Below, piece after piece: positions 36,618-46,478 of a DNA stretch of 64,000 nucleotides. The notes beneath the pieces are model-generated. The model made no database searches, had not been told where the DNA came from, and was given only the letters and a program-made list of their open reading frames with translations. Made by a program: the position numbers and the translations under genes. How positions within the stretch are numbered: position 1 is the stretch's first letter; the number at the start of each line of letters is the position of its first letter. Source of the DNA: Novosphingobium sp. SG707. Lineage in GTDB: Bacteria; Pseudomonadota; Alphaproteobacteria; Sphingomonadales; Sphingomonadaceae. The DNA lies in NCBI RefSeq assembly GCF_012275515.1, contig NZ_JAAZQL010000003.1, positions 1-64,000 of the forward strand, written 5' to 3'.

Positions 36618-38003
36618 ATGACGACGGGGGCGAACACGGGACTTTGGCGCGGCGAAGCGCTGGCCACGCTGCGACTGGCGGTGCCATTGGCGGCGGCCAA
36701 CCTATTGCAAATGGCGGTTTATGCCATTGACGTGATCTTTGTGGCGCGGCTGGGCCAGACCCCGCTGGCTGCCTCTTCCCTCTCGGTCAGCCTGTTCGGC
36801 CTGCTGGCGTGGAGCCTGTCGGGCCTGACGGGCGCGGTCTCGGCGCTGGTGGCGGCGGAACTGGGCGCGCGCAATCATGCGGTGCGTTCGGTGCGGCGAT
36901 CGACGCGGATGGGCCTGTGGCTGGCGGTGGGTACGGGCGCGCTGGCCATGGTGCTATGCAGTTTCGGGCGCGAGATCCTGCTGCTGACCGGACAGGCGCG
37001 CGAAGTGGCCGATCTGTCAGGCGGGTTCCTGCATGTGCTGAAATGGGCGATGGTGCCGATGCTGATCGCCAATGTGCTGCGCTCGGTGGTCTCGGCGCTG
37101 GGGCGGCCGGTGTTTGCCACTTTCATCACAGCGCTGGCCATCGCGGTCAATGCGGCGGGCAATTATGCGCTGGTGTTCGGCCATTGGGGCATGCCCGCGC
37201 TGGGCCTGCAAGGGTCGGCGCTGTCCAGCGTCATTACGGGCTGCGTGACGGCGCTGGCCTATACGGGGACGATTTTCGCCAATCGGCGGCTGCGGCGGCA
37301 TTATCTGTTCGGCCATCTCTGGCGCCCCGATTGGCAGCGCCTGCGCGAGATCGTGGCGATCGGTGCGCCGATCTTCTTTCAGGTGCTGGCCGAGGCGGGT
37401 CTGTTTGGCGCCGCCGCTTTCCTGATGGGCCGCATTGGTGAGGCGGAGCTGGCCGCGCATACGGTGGCCTTGCAGATTGCCGCCTTCACGTTCCAGATCC
37501 CGATGGGCATCGGTCAGGCCGCGACCATCCGCGTGGGATACCATTACGGCGCGGGCGACCGGGCGGCGATGGGGCGCGCGGGCTGGGCCTCGCTGCAGAT
37601 TGGCCTGTGCATCGCGCTGTTCTCCTCCTCGCTGATGGTGATTGCCCCGCGCCTGCTGCTCTCGGCCTATATTGACGTGAATGCGGCCGAGCGCGCGGTG
37701 ATGGTGGCGCTGGCGGTGCGCTATCTGGTGGTGGCCGCCGCGTTTCAGTTGGTCGATGCCACGCAGGTCATTCTGGCGGGGGCGCTGCGCGGGCTGCAGG
37801 ACACCAAGGTGCCGATGGCGATTGCCCTGCTGGGCTATTGGGTGCCGGGATTTGGGGTTTCGGTGATGCTGGGTCTGGGCACGGGGCTGCGGGGGTTTGG
37901 CGTGTGGATCGGGCTTGCCACCGGCCTTGCCGTGGTGGCAGTGATGCTGCTGTGGCGCTGGAACCGGCGCGAGGCGCTGGGGCTGGTCCAGACGCGGGCC
38001 TGA
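36618..38003 (+). CDS. MATE family efflux transporter
   Basis: A 461-residue transporter with 12 predicted helices in two repeats. 'RLAVPLAAANLLQMAVYAID' opens the first and 'IGAPIFFQVLAEAGLFGAAA' the second; 'AAHTVALQIAAFTFQIPMGI' and 'ALRGLQDTKVPM' are family blocks. Members export drugs or metabolites by Na+ or H+ antiport; the substrate is unknown. I chose the ATG at 36618 because the length then fits the family. An ATG at 36576 would add 14 residues, and neither has a clear ribosome binding site. It follows the RND operon but lies beyond its terminator. Confidence 0.87.
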   Translation: MTTGANTGLWRGEALATLRLAVPLAAANLLQMAVYAIDVIFVARLGQTPLAASSLSVSLFGLLAWSLSGLTGAVSALVAAELGARNHAVRSVRRSTRMGLWLAVGTGALAMVLCSFGREILLLTGQAREVADLSGGFLHVLKWAMVPMLIANVLRSVVSALGRPVFATFITALAIAVNAAGNYALVFGHWGMPALGLQGSALSSVITGCVTALAYTGTIFANRRLRRHYLFGHLWRPDWQRLREIVAIGAPIFFQVLAEAGLFGAAAFLMGRIGEAELAAHTVALQIAAFTFQIPMGIGQAATIRVGYHYGAGDRAAMGRAGWASLQIGLCIALFSSSLMVIAPRLLLSAYIDVNAAERAVMVALAVRYLVVAAAFQLVDATQVILAGALRGLQDTKVPMAIALLGYWVPGFGVSVMLGLGTGLRGFGVWIGLATGLAVVAVMLLWRWNRREALGLVQTRA

Positions 38004-38069
38004 AATTTTTTGGGTCCTGAATTTTTTTGTCCAAGGGTGCCTTGACGCCCTCTGACCCCGCACCCATAT
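37999..38069 (+). promoter_or_regulatory. groESL promoter with upstream T-tract repeat
   Basis: CTTGAC (38041-38046) and CCCATAT (38063-38069) fit a heat-shock (sigma-32-like) promoter with a slightly long spacer; CTTGAC also fits a sigma-70 -35. Just before it, two imperfect direct repeats of CCTGAA-T(6-7)-(G)TCC lie at 37999-38032. These give two T-tracts that could act as an UP element. Confidence 0.6.
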
Positions 38070-38077
38070 CCGGAGCG

Positions 38078-38104
38078 TTGGCACTCTCAGGGTGGGAGTG
38101 CCAA
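38078..38104 (+). promoter_or_regulatory. CIRCE operator (HrcA binding site)
   Basis: TTGGCACTC-N9-GAGTGCCAA is the CIRCE inverted repeat with one symmetric change from the consensus TTAGCACTC. It lies between the promoter and groES, so HrcA would block transcription at normal temperature. Confidence 0.95.
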
Positions 38105-38138
38105 GAAGCATTTTCAACTTGAGAGAGGTAACACTCCC

Positions 38139-38426
38139 ATGTCGTTCCGTCCTCTGCACGACCGCGTGCTGGTCCGCCGCGTCGAAGCCGAAGAAAAGAC
38201 CGCCGGTGGCATCATCATCCCCGACAGCGCCAAGGAAAAGCCTGCTGAAGGCATCATCGTTTCGGTGGGCTCGGGCGCCCGCAACGAAGCCGGCGTTGTG
38301 ACCCCGCTGGAAGTCAAGGCGGGCGACCGCGTGCTGTTCGGCAAGTGGTCGGGCACCGAAGTCAAGGTCGCGGGCGAAGACCTGCTGATCATGAAGGAAA
38401 GCGATATCCTCGGCATCATCGGCTGA
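38139..38426 (+). CDS. groES: co-chaperonin GroES
   Basis: A 95-residue heptameric lid of the GroEL chamber. '[20 protein letters not shown]' at the N-terminus and the mobile loop '[19 protein letters not shown]', which docks on GroEL, are textbook. '[16 protein letters not shown]' follows. GAGAGG lies ~12 bases before the ATG. First gene of the two-gene operon with groEL 44 bases downstream. Confidence 0.98.
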   Translation: MSFRPLHDRVLVRRVEAEEKTAGGIIIPDSAKEKPAEGIIVSVGSGARNEAGVVTPLEVKAGDRVLFGKWSGTEVKVAGEDLLIMKESDILGIIG

Positions 38427-38431
38427 GTTGA

Positions 38432-40108
<1,677 letters not shown>

Positions 40109-40138
40109 GTCCAAGCATTATCCAAGGCAAAATGGGAA

Positions 40139-40168
40139 ACCCGGAGGGAGCAATCTCTCCGGGTTTTT
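40139..40168 (+). terminator. groESL terminator
   Basis: ACCCGGAG and CTCCGGGT pair around a 10-base loop, followed by TTTTT, 31 bases after groEL. Confidence 0.9.
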
Positions 40169-40293
40169 CCTTATGTTTACGGAGGTTCCCTGATCCCATC
40201 GCAGACACGGGGCGCTTCATCGACAGGTGGGATGACAAGGAGTGGGAATTGGAGTTTACCGGAAATTAGCTTAGACGGGCCTATTTCCAGAAC

Positions 40294-41331
40294 ATGCTAA
40301 AAGCTCAGAACGCGATTCTCGGCGCTTTGGCGCTCACCGTGGCAATTGCCGCTCCCCCTGTGCTGGCTAAAGGCGATGTCGATGGTCTGGAACAGGCTTT
40401 CGACCGCGTGTTCAGCAGCGGCGTCACGCGCCCGCCCCAGCCTGCGGTCCTGCTGCCCCGGCAAAACCCCACCGGCATCAATGGTTTCGAAGCGCGTCTG
40501 GCCCAATTGGCGGGCGCTTCACAAGGCCGGATCGGCGTGGCGGCGGTGGACCTTTCCTCCGGGCGCGGCGTCTCGGTGATGGGCGATCAGCCCTTCCCGC
40601 TGGCCAGCACCGGCAAGATCGCCGTGGTCGCAACTTTCCTCGAAGGGGTGGATCAGGGGCGCTACAAGCTGTCCGACCGATTCCCGTTGATGATGCCGGT
40701 GCCTTCGGCGCGATTCTCGACCGCCGTGGCCCCGGTGCGTCCCGGCGCGATGCTTTCGGCCGAACAATTGATCGAACTGGCCATTACCCGCAGCGACAAT
40801 CACGCCACCGATGCGCTTCTGGCCGCGATGGGCGGGCCGCAGGTGGTGACGCGCTGGCTGCGCCGCAATGGCATCAACGGCATCCGGCTCGACCGCGACA
40901 TCGCCACAATGGTGCGCGATGACGGCGAGGTTGATCCCGCCCGCAAGATCGATCTGCGCGATTCGACCACGCCTCAGGCGATGGCCGTGCTGCTGGCGGG
41001 TCTTTATCAGGGCCAGTGGCTGAGCGCGCAGAGCCGCGAAGTGCTGCTGGGCGCGATGGCGCGTTGCCGTACGGGCATTCACCGGATGCGCGCGGCCCTG
41101 CCCGGCGATGCCATGGTGGGCCACAAGACCGGCACGCTGTCGAACACGTCGAGCGATGTGGGCCTGATCCGCAGCAGCGATGGGCGCACGATTGCCGTGG
41201 CGATCTATGTTACCGGCCAGGGCGGCAAGCCCGGCCGCGATCAGCGCATCGCCAGCATCACCCGCGCGATCTATGACGGCTATCAGGCGGAACCGGCCGC
41301 CGATCTGGCCATGATCGGCGGGTCGCGCTAA
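40294..41331 (+). CDS. class A beta-lactamase-like serine hydrolase, atypical
   Basis: A 345-residue exported protein with a signal peptide ('ILGALALTVAIAAPPVLA', cut after residue ~25). It has the beta-lactamase/DD-peptidase fold marks: Ser-x-x-Lys in 'PLASTGK', 'SDN' in 'ITRSDNHATDALL' and the Lys-Thr-Gly in 'VGHKTGT'. The omega-loop region reads 'IRLDRDIATMVRDDG', where class A enzymes have 'RLDRxExxLN'. The general base Glu166 and Asn170 appear to be missing. It may thus be a slow or non-lactam hydrolase, or a wall-modifying enzyme. Stands alone between groEL and a two-way terminator. Confidence 0.85.
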   Translation: MLKAQNAILGALALTVAIAAPPVLAKGDVDGLEQAFDRVFSSGVTRPPQPAVLLPRQNPTGINGFEARLAQLAGASQGRIGVAAVDLSSGRGVSVMGDQPFPLASTGKIAVVATFLEGVDQGRYKLSDRFPLMMPVPSARFSTAVAPVRPGAMLSAEQLIELAITRSDNHATDALLAAMGGPQVVTRWLRRNGINGIRLDRDIATMVRDDGEVDPARKIDLRDSTTPQAMAVLLAGLYQGQWLSAQSREVLLGAMARCRTGIHRMRAALPGDAMVGHKTGTLSNTSSDVGLIRSSDGRTIAVAIYVTGQGGKPGRDQRIASITRAIYDGYQAEPAADLAMIGGSR

Positions 41332-41352
41332 ACCATTTCCTCTCAAGGCATG

Positions 41353-41389
41353 AAAAAGGCGCCGACGATCACTCGTCCGGCGCCTTTTT
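41353..41389. terminator. two-way hairpin terminator
   Basis: AAAAA-GGCGCCG ... CGGCGCC-TTTTT forms a long stem with A-run and T-run on the two sides, so it can stop transcripts from both directions. It follows the beta-lactamase-like gene. Confidence 0.85.
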
Positions 41390-41436
41390 CATGCCTTGCG
41401 TCTCTGCGCCCCATTTTGTCAAAGCGCCGCGCGGGC

Positions 41437-41471
41437 AAAGGAAAAGGCGCGCGGGACATATCCCACGCGCC
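41437..41471 (-). terminator. terminator of the small lipoprotein gene
   Basis: GGCGCG-C-GGGA and TCCC-A-CGCGCC pair around CATA. On the minus strand a T-rich run (TTTTCCTTT) follows. It lies ~37 bases beyond the lipoprotein stop. Confidence 0.75.
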
Positions 41472-41507
41472 CTGACCTCTAAAACTTCGCGCTTTCGCGC
41501 AGAAGAA

Positions 41508-41696
41508 TTAGTTCGACGAAGCAGCCGAAGCAGCTTCCGAAGCAGCCGAGTCAGCAACCGAAGCGGCCGAGTCAGCAACCGAAGCAGCGTCCGAAGCAAC
41601 CGATTCAGCCGAGGTAGCGGCTTCTTCGGTCTTCGAGCAAGCGGCGAGCGACAGAGCAGCGCCAGCAACGGCAGCGGCGAGAATGATCTTGCGCAT
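41508..41696 (-). CDS. tiny Ala/Ser-rich lipoprotein
   Basis: A 62-residue protein: signal sequence 'MRKIILAAAVAGAALSLAAC' with lipobox 'LAAC' (cleavage before Cys20), then 'SKTEEAATSAESVASDAAS' and repeats of the type 'VADSAAS'. The mature ~43 residues are almost only Ala, Ser, Val, Asp and Glu, and could form one helix or coiled coil. AAGGA lies 7 bases before the ATG at 41696, a clear ribosome binding site. It has its own terminator. It resembles small abundant outer-membrane lipoproteins in size and design, but I do not recognise the family. Confidence 0.85.
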   Translation of the reverse strand: MRKIILAAAVAGAALSLAACSKTEEAATSAESVASDAASVADSAASVADSAASEAASAASSN

Positions 41697-41955
41697 GTGA
41701 GTATCCTTGAACAGCGAGTGGACCACGCGCGACACTGTCCACCGGGGTGGTCGCGCCGTGCGGAAAGCCTACCGCAGGAGTAGACTTCACGCGCCAAATA
41801 AACGGCTTGTTCATTCGATGCAAGCGCTAGTCGCATTTACCTGTGCATCCCATCGCATTTGCATCAGGATAACCGGGTTGGCTCGGCCTATTTCCCCCCC
41901 GAATCCGGCCCCCCTGCGCCTTTTCGTGGGGCCGCCTTGGCCCTATGGATAATCC

Positions 41956-44805
41956 ATGGAAAACACGACACCGCGCCGCCCCCATCTCTATCTGGTCGAT
42001 GGATCGGCCTATATTTTCCGCGCCTATCACCGGTTGCCGCCCCTGACGAATCCGGCCGGGACCCCGGTTGGCGCGGTTTTTGGCTATACCACGATGCTCT
42101 GGAAACTGGCCGAGGACCTGCACAAGGCCGACGGACCGACTCACCTTGCCGTGATTCTCGACAAGTCGGGAAAAAGTTTCCGTAATGACATCTTTCCGGC
42201 CTATAAAGCGAACCGTCCGCCCGCGCCCGAGGATCTGGTTCCGCAATTTCCCCTGATTCGCGACGCCACGCGCGCCTTTTCGCTGCCCCTTATTGAAGAA
42301 GCAGGGCTTGAGGCCGACGACATGATCGCCTCCTATGCCCGCGCGGCGCAGGCGCAGGGGTGGGATGTCACCATCGTTTCCTCGGACAAGGACCTGATGC
42401 AACTGGTGGGCGAAGGCCCGGATGGTTCGCGAGTCGATATGCTCGACACGATGAAGAACCAGCGCATCTTCATCCCCGAGGTCGGCGAGAAATTCGGCGT
42501 GACCCCCGATCTGGTGGGCGATGTGCTGGCGCTGATGGGCGATGCGGTGGACAATGTGCCCGGCATTCGCGGCATTGGCCCCAAAACGGCGACCAAGCTG
42601 ATCCAGGAACATGGCAATCTGGATAATGCGCTGGCCGCCGCCGCGACGATGAAAGCCAGCAAGCTGCGCGACAATCTGATCGAACATGCCGAAATGGCTC
42701 GCCTGAGCCGGATTCTGGTGGCGCTCAAGGAGGATTGCACCCTCCCCCTGCCTCTGGAAGCCTTTGAGTTGGGCGCGATCCCTCCTGAGCCTCTCGCGGC
42801 CTTTTTGGGCGAACATGGCTTTACCAGCCTTTTGAAGCGCCTTGACGGCGGCCGGGGCAGCCCGGAACGCGCCACCCAACTGCATCCGCCCAAGGCCGTC
42901 ACAGCCAGCAATACGCCCGCCACAGGCGCCGCACGTCAGGACAGCGCCGCGATGCCCGCCATCGACCTGGCCGCCTTTGAATGCGTGCAGAGCCTTGAAG
43001 CGCTGGATCGCTGGATCGCGGCGGGCTTGGCCGCGCGGCTGGTGGCCTTTGATACGGAAACCAGCGCGCTGGACGCGATTGGTGCCGATCTGGTGGGCAT
43101 CAGCCTGTCGGTCGGACCGAATCAGTCCTGCTATATCCCGCTGGGCCATCGCGGCAGCGATATGTTTGCCGAAAAGCCCCAGCAGATCGACCGCGACGAA
43201 GCGCTGCGCCGGTTGAAGCCGCTGCTCGAATCGGATGCGGTGATGAAGGCGGGGCAAAACATCAAATATGACCTGAACGTCATGGCGCGTTTCGGCATCA
43301 CCGTTTCGCCCATCGACGACACGATGGTCATCAGCTTCGATATGGACGCGGGCCGCAGCGAGGAAGGCATCGGCGGCGGGCATGGCATGGACGAGCTGGC
43401 CCAGCGCCACCTTGGCCACACCTGCATCGCCTTCAAGGACGTCTGCGGCACCGGCAAGAAGCAGATCAGCTTTGCCGAAGTCGCGCTGGAGCGCGCCACC
43501 CAATATGCCGCCGAGGATGCCGAGGTTACTTGGCGCCTGCATCATCTGCTCAAGCCCCGTCTGGCCGCCGAGGGCGCAAGCCGGATCTATGAGCGCGTCG
43601 ATCGCCCGCTGGTGCCCGTAGTGGCCCAGATGGAGCGCCACGGCATCAAGGTCGACCGCGAGCGCCTTGCGGGCCTCTCGCAGCAATTTGCCGAGGCGAT
43701 TGCCGCGCTGGAGGGCGAGATCCACGCGCTGGCGGGCAATCCCTTCACCATCGGCAGCCCCAAGCAATTAGGCGAGATCCTGTTCGACCAGATGGGGCTG
43801 AAGGGCGGCAAGAAGGGCAAGTCGGGCCAGTATTCCACCGACCAGTCGGTGCTGGAAAAGCTGGAGGCCGAGGGCGTGCCCATCGCGCGCAAGGTGCTGG
43901 AATGGCGCCAGCTCGCCAAATTGCGCTCGACCTATACCGAGGCGCTGCAGGCCGCGATCAGTCCGGTCACGGGCCGCGTTCACACCAGCTACAGCCTCGT
44001 TGGGGCACAGACGGGCCGTCTTTCCTCGACGGAGCCGAATTTGCAGAACATTCCGATCCGCACCGAAATCGGCCGCCAGATCCGCGACTGCTTTGTGGCC
44101 GAGCCGGGCAATGTGCTGATGGCCGCCGACTACAGCCAGATCGAGCTGCGCCTTGCCGCGCATATGGCCGATGTGCCCGCCTTGAAGGAAGCCTTTGCCA
44201 GCGGCGCCGACATTCATGCCGCCACCGCGCAGGAACTCTTCGGCGAGGTCAACCGCGAGACGCGCGGGCGGGCCAAGACGATCAATTTCGCCATCCTCTA
44301 CGGCATCTCGCGCTGGGGCCTTGCCCCGCGTCTGGGCGTCACCTCCGAGGAGGCGCAGGCGATGATCGACACCTATTTCGCCCGCTTCCCCGGCATCCAG
44401 CGCTATATCCACGAAACGCTGTCGACCGTGCGCGAGCGGGGCTATTCCGAAACGCTGTTCGGCCGCAAATGCTGGTTCCCGCGCATCAATTCGAAGAATC
44501 AGGCCGAGCGGCAGGGCAGCGAGCGCGCCGCCATCAATGCGCCGATCCAGGGCACCTGCGCCGACATCATCAAGCGCGCCATGGCCCGGATGCAGCCCGC
44601 GCTGGCGGCCGCCGGTCTGCCTCATGTGCGGATGCTGCTGCAGGTGCATGACGAACTGGTGTTTGAATTGCCCGAGGGCGATGTCGAGGCCGCCAAAGCC
44701 GTCATCCGCGCTGTCATGGAGGAGGCCGCCGGGCCGTCCGTGGCAATTTCCGTGCCGCTGGGCGTGGAAATCGGCGTGGGGGCCAGCTGGGGCGCGGCGC
44801 ACTGA
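41956..44805 (+). CDS. polA: DNA polymerase I
   Basis: A 949-residue repair and replication polymerase with all three activities. The N-terminal 5'-3' nuclease has 'YLVDGSAYIFRAYH', 'EEAGLEADDMIASYA' and 'VSSDKDLMQL'. The proofreading domain keeps its metal ligands in 'LVAFDTETSALD' and later 'YAAEDAEVTWRLHHLL'. Polymerase motifs are A 'MAADYSQIELRLAAH', B 'RGRAKTINFAILYG' and C 'LLQVHDELVFELPEG'. All key acidic residues are present, so exonuclease and polymerase should be active. Its stop overlaps the start of the MscS gene. Confidence 0.97.
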   Translation: MENTTPRRPHLYLVDGSAYIFRAYHRLPPLTNPAGTPVGAVFGYTTMLWKLAEDLHKADGPTHLAVILDKSGKSFRNDIFPAYKANRPPAPEDLVPQFPLIRDATRAFSLPLIEEAGLEADDMIASYARAAQAQGWDVTIVSSDKDLMQLVGEGPDGSRVDMLDTMKNQRIFIPEVGEKFGVTPDLVGDVLALMGDAVDNVPGIRGIGPKTATKLIQEHGNLDNALAAAATMKASKLRDNLIEHAEMARLSRILVALKEDCTLPLPLEAFELGAIPPEPLAAFLGEHGFTSLLKRLDGGRGSPERATQLHPPKAVTASNTPATGAARQDSAAMPAIDLAAFECVQSLEALDRWIAAGLAARLVAFDTETSALDAIGADLVGISLSVGPNQSCYIPLGHRGSDMFAEKPQQIDRDEALRRLKPLLESDAVMKAGQNIKYDLNVMARFGITVSPIDDTMVISFDMDAGRSEEGIGGGHGMDELAQRHLGHTCIAFKDVCGTGKKQISFAEVALERATQYAAEDAEVTWRLHHLLKPRLAAEGASRIYERVDRPLVPVVAQMERHGIKVDRERLAGLSQQFAEAIAALEGEIHALAGNPFTIGSPKQLGEILFDQMGLKGGKKGKSGQYSTDQSVLEKLEAEGVPIARKVLEWRQLAKLRSTYTEALQAAISPVTGRVHTSYSLVGAQTGRLSSTEPNLQNIPIRTEIGRQIRDCFVAEPGNVLMAADYSQIELRLAAHMADVPALKEAFASGADIHAATAQELFGEVNRETRGRAKTINFAILYGISRWGLAPRLGVTSEEAQAMIDTYFARFPGIQRYIHETLSTVRERGYSETLFGRKCWFPRINSKNQAERQGSERAAINAPIQGTCADIIKRAMARMQPALAAAGLPHVRMLLQVHDELVFELPEGDVEAAKAVIRAVMEEAAGPSVAISVPLGVEIGVGASWGAAH

Positions 44806-45908
44806 TGATCACCATCACCAACCTTGCCAAGGGCAAATTGCCGCTGGCGCTGCCCGCCGATGCGCTTGATCCCGACCAATGGCCCTCGATCGACGAGGTG
44901 ATGCATTGGTCCAGCCGGATGACTCACGCCGCCGTGGTGCTGGGAATCGGGCTGGCGGTGGCGCTGGTGCTGCATCTGGCCTGTTTCGCATTCCTGCGGC
45001 GCATGGCGCGGCGCAGCGACAATCCCGCCGAGGCAGTGGCCGCCGCGCAGCTCTACCATGCCTTCCGCTGGGCCTTTCTGGCGGGCGGTATGGCTTCGGC
45101 GGCAGGCGGCAACAAGCTGGTCGCCAAGCTGTGGAACGGGATCGAGGGCTTTGTCGTTCCGGCGCTGACGGGCTGGGTGCTTTATGCGCTGGTCAAGACC
45201 GGCGCGGAATTGATGGCCCGCCGCGCGATCACTTCGGGCGATGAATTGACCGCGCGCAGCCGCACCACGCGAATCGCGCTGATCTCGCGCTCGATGGCCT
45301 TTGTCATCATCTTCATCACCGTGGCGCTGATGCTGCTGGGGGTGCCGGCAGTGCGGCATATCGGCGCGACGCTGATTGCTTCGGCCGGTTTGATGGGTCT
45401 GGCGGTCGGCGCCGCGGCCCAGCCTGCGCTCAAATCGCTGATCGCCGGTTTGCAGATCGCGCTGACCGAACCGATTCGCATCGGCGATTTCGTCGTGGTC
45501 GAGGGCGAGCAGGGCCGCGTCGAGGATATTCGCCTGTCCTATGTCGTTGTGCGCACCGGCGACGAGCGGCGGCTGATCGTGCCCACAGTCAAATTTCTGG
45601 ATGCCACGTTCCAGAACTGGACCCGCGTGGGCGGGATCACCGGATCGGTGGTGCTGCCGATTCGCCCCGGCTTTGCTATCGAGCCGATCCGGCAGGCCTT
45701 TCGCGCGGCGATTGACGAGATGGAGACCTGGGACCGGCGCACCGGCGATCTGGTGGTGTCGGAATCGCGGGTGGGCTCGGTCGAGCTAAAATTGCTGGTC
45801 AGCGCGGCCAACCCTGCCGATCTGGGCGCTTTGCGCAGCGGCTTGCGTGAGGTGATGCTGGAATGGCTGCGGGTTAACGCGCCCGACGCGCTTTGTACTG
45901 AAACCTGA
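44805..45908 (+). CDS. MscS-family mechanosensitive ion channel
   Basis: A 367-residue membrane protein. It has N-terminal helices at about residues 43-65 and 108-130 and a further pair before the pore. The pore helix is 'ASAGLMGLAVGAAAQPALKSLIAGLQIAL' near residues 190-218, rich in Gly/Ala packing positions. The cytoplasmic beta-domain 'IRIGDFVVVEGEQGRVEDIR' follows. Channels of this family release solutes under osmotic downshock. The ATG overlaps the polA stop, which suggests translational coupling without an obvious functional reason. It is convergent with the sRNA copies downstream. Confidence 0.9.
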   Translation: MITITNLAKGKLPLALPADALDPDQWPSIDEVMHWSSRMTHAAVVLGIGLAVALVLHLACFAFLRRMARRSDNPAEAVAAAQLYHAFRWAFLAGGMASAAGGNKLVAKLWNGIEGFVVPALTGWVLYALVKTGAELMARRAITSGDELTARSRTTRIALISRSMAFVIIFITVALMLLGVPAVRHIGATLIASAGLMGLAVGAAAQPALKSLIAGLQIALTEPIRIGDFVVVEGEQGRVEDIRLSYVVVRTGDERRLIVPTVKFLDATFQNWTRVGGITGSVVLPIRPGFAIEPIRQAFRAAIDEMETWDRRTGDLVVSESRVGSVELKLLVSAANPADLGALRSGLREVMLEWLRVNAPDALCTET

Positions 45909-45917
45909 TGGCGCCAC

Positions 45918-45973
45918 TGATTGCGCGCAAATCATCTGCGCGCAATTACGTGCTCCGCTGCGGTTGCGCGCAA
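45918..45973. repeat. three GCGCGC-centred palindromes
   Basis: TTGCGCGCAA at 45921-45930 and 45964-45973, with TGCGCGCAAT at 45937-45946 between them. They lie just after the MscS stop and beyond the terminator of sRNA copy 2. They also fit the TGC/GCA half-site style seen near phaP. Role unknown. Confidence 0.5.
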
Positions 45974-45980
45974 AGCGGGC

Positions 45981-46054
45981 AAAGAAAAACCCGGCCGAAG
46001 CCGGGCTTGGAAGTTTGGGAGAGGATGCCTGAAAGGCATGGTCTTTATGACCCC
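45981..46054 (-). ncRNA. SuhB/MmgR-like sRNA, copy 2
   Basis: Minus strand: a GGTC-ATAAA-GACC hairpin, the small GCCTTTCAGGC stem, CATCCTCTCCCAAACTTCC, then CCCGGC-TTCG-GCCGGG and TTTTTCTTT. The central ~28 bases match copy 1 exactly. The upstream side carries TTGTGCAAGTGCGAAA (46065-46080) and TGCATTATTTGCA. No open frame covers it. The 5' end is uncertain. Confidence 0.68.
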
Positions 46055-46193
46055 AACGCCACTTTTGTGCAAGTGCGAAATACGAGACGCTCAATGCAAA
46101 TAATGCAATCATGCTGATGCGCCAAAATCCGGGCGTTTCATGACTCAGCAATGGTTTGCACAACCCGACGCTGCGCCGCACAAAGCAGGGCAC

Positions 46194-46275
46194 AAAAAAA
46201 GGCCCAACCGTTGCCGGTCGGGCCGTGGAAGTTTTGGGAGAGGATGCCTGAAAGGCCTCTCCTCTATGCCCATCA
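46194..46275 (-). ncRNA. SuhB/MmgR-like sRNA, copy 3
   Basis: Minus strand: GAGAGGCCTTTCAGGC, CATCCTCTCCCAAAACTTCC (one extra A compared with the other copies), then a GGCCCGACCG/CGGTTGGGCC hairpin and seven T. It lies ~140 bases upstream of copy 2 on the same strand, so the pair is tandem. Each copy has its own terminator and distinct flank, which argues for separate promoters. TGC-GCC-GCA at 46172-46180 lies between them. Confidence 0.68.
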
Positions 46276-46339
46276 TGGTGCTTTGCAGCAAATGCACATT
46301 CATCATGGCCTATTGCATAAAACGCAATTTTGAAGGGGT

Positions 46340-46364
46340 TATGATTTTCCATTTGTAAATCATA
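46340..46364. repeat. inverted repeat upstream of sRNA copy 3
   Basis: TATGATTT and AAATCATA form a perfect 8-bp inverted repeat around 9 bases. It lies between the sRNA pair and the stress protein gene, upstream of copy 3 on its strand, so it may be a regulator site. It has no T-run on either strand. Confidence 0.4.
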
Positions 46365-46478
46365 GCCTTACCAACCTGCCATCCCGATGCATTATTTTGC
46401 AATACGTATGCGAGACAAATCAAAGGCCGAAGCATGTCCACACATGCCCCGGCCCGCGACCACCAGACAAGCCGACGA

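Noticed and set aside
46140..46358. Short plus-strand frames over the sRNA copies
   Set aside because: They read through the terminator hairpins of the sRNAs, have no ribosome binding sites, and repeat only because the RNA core repeats.
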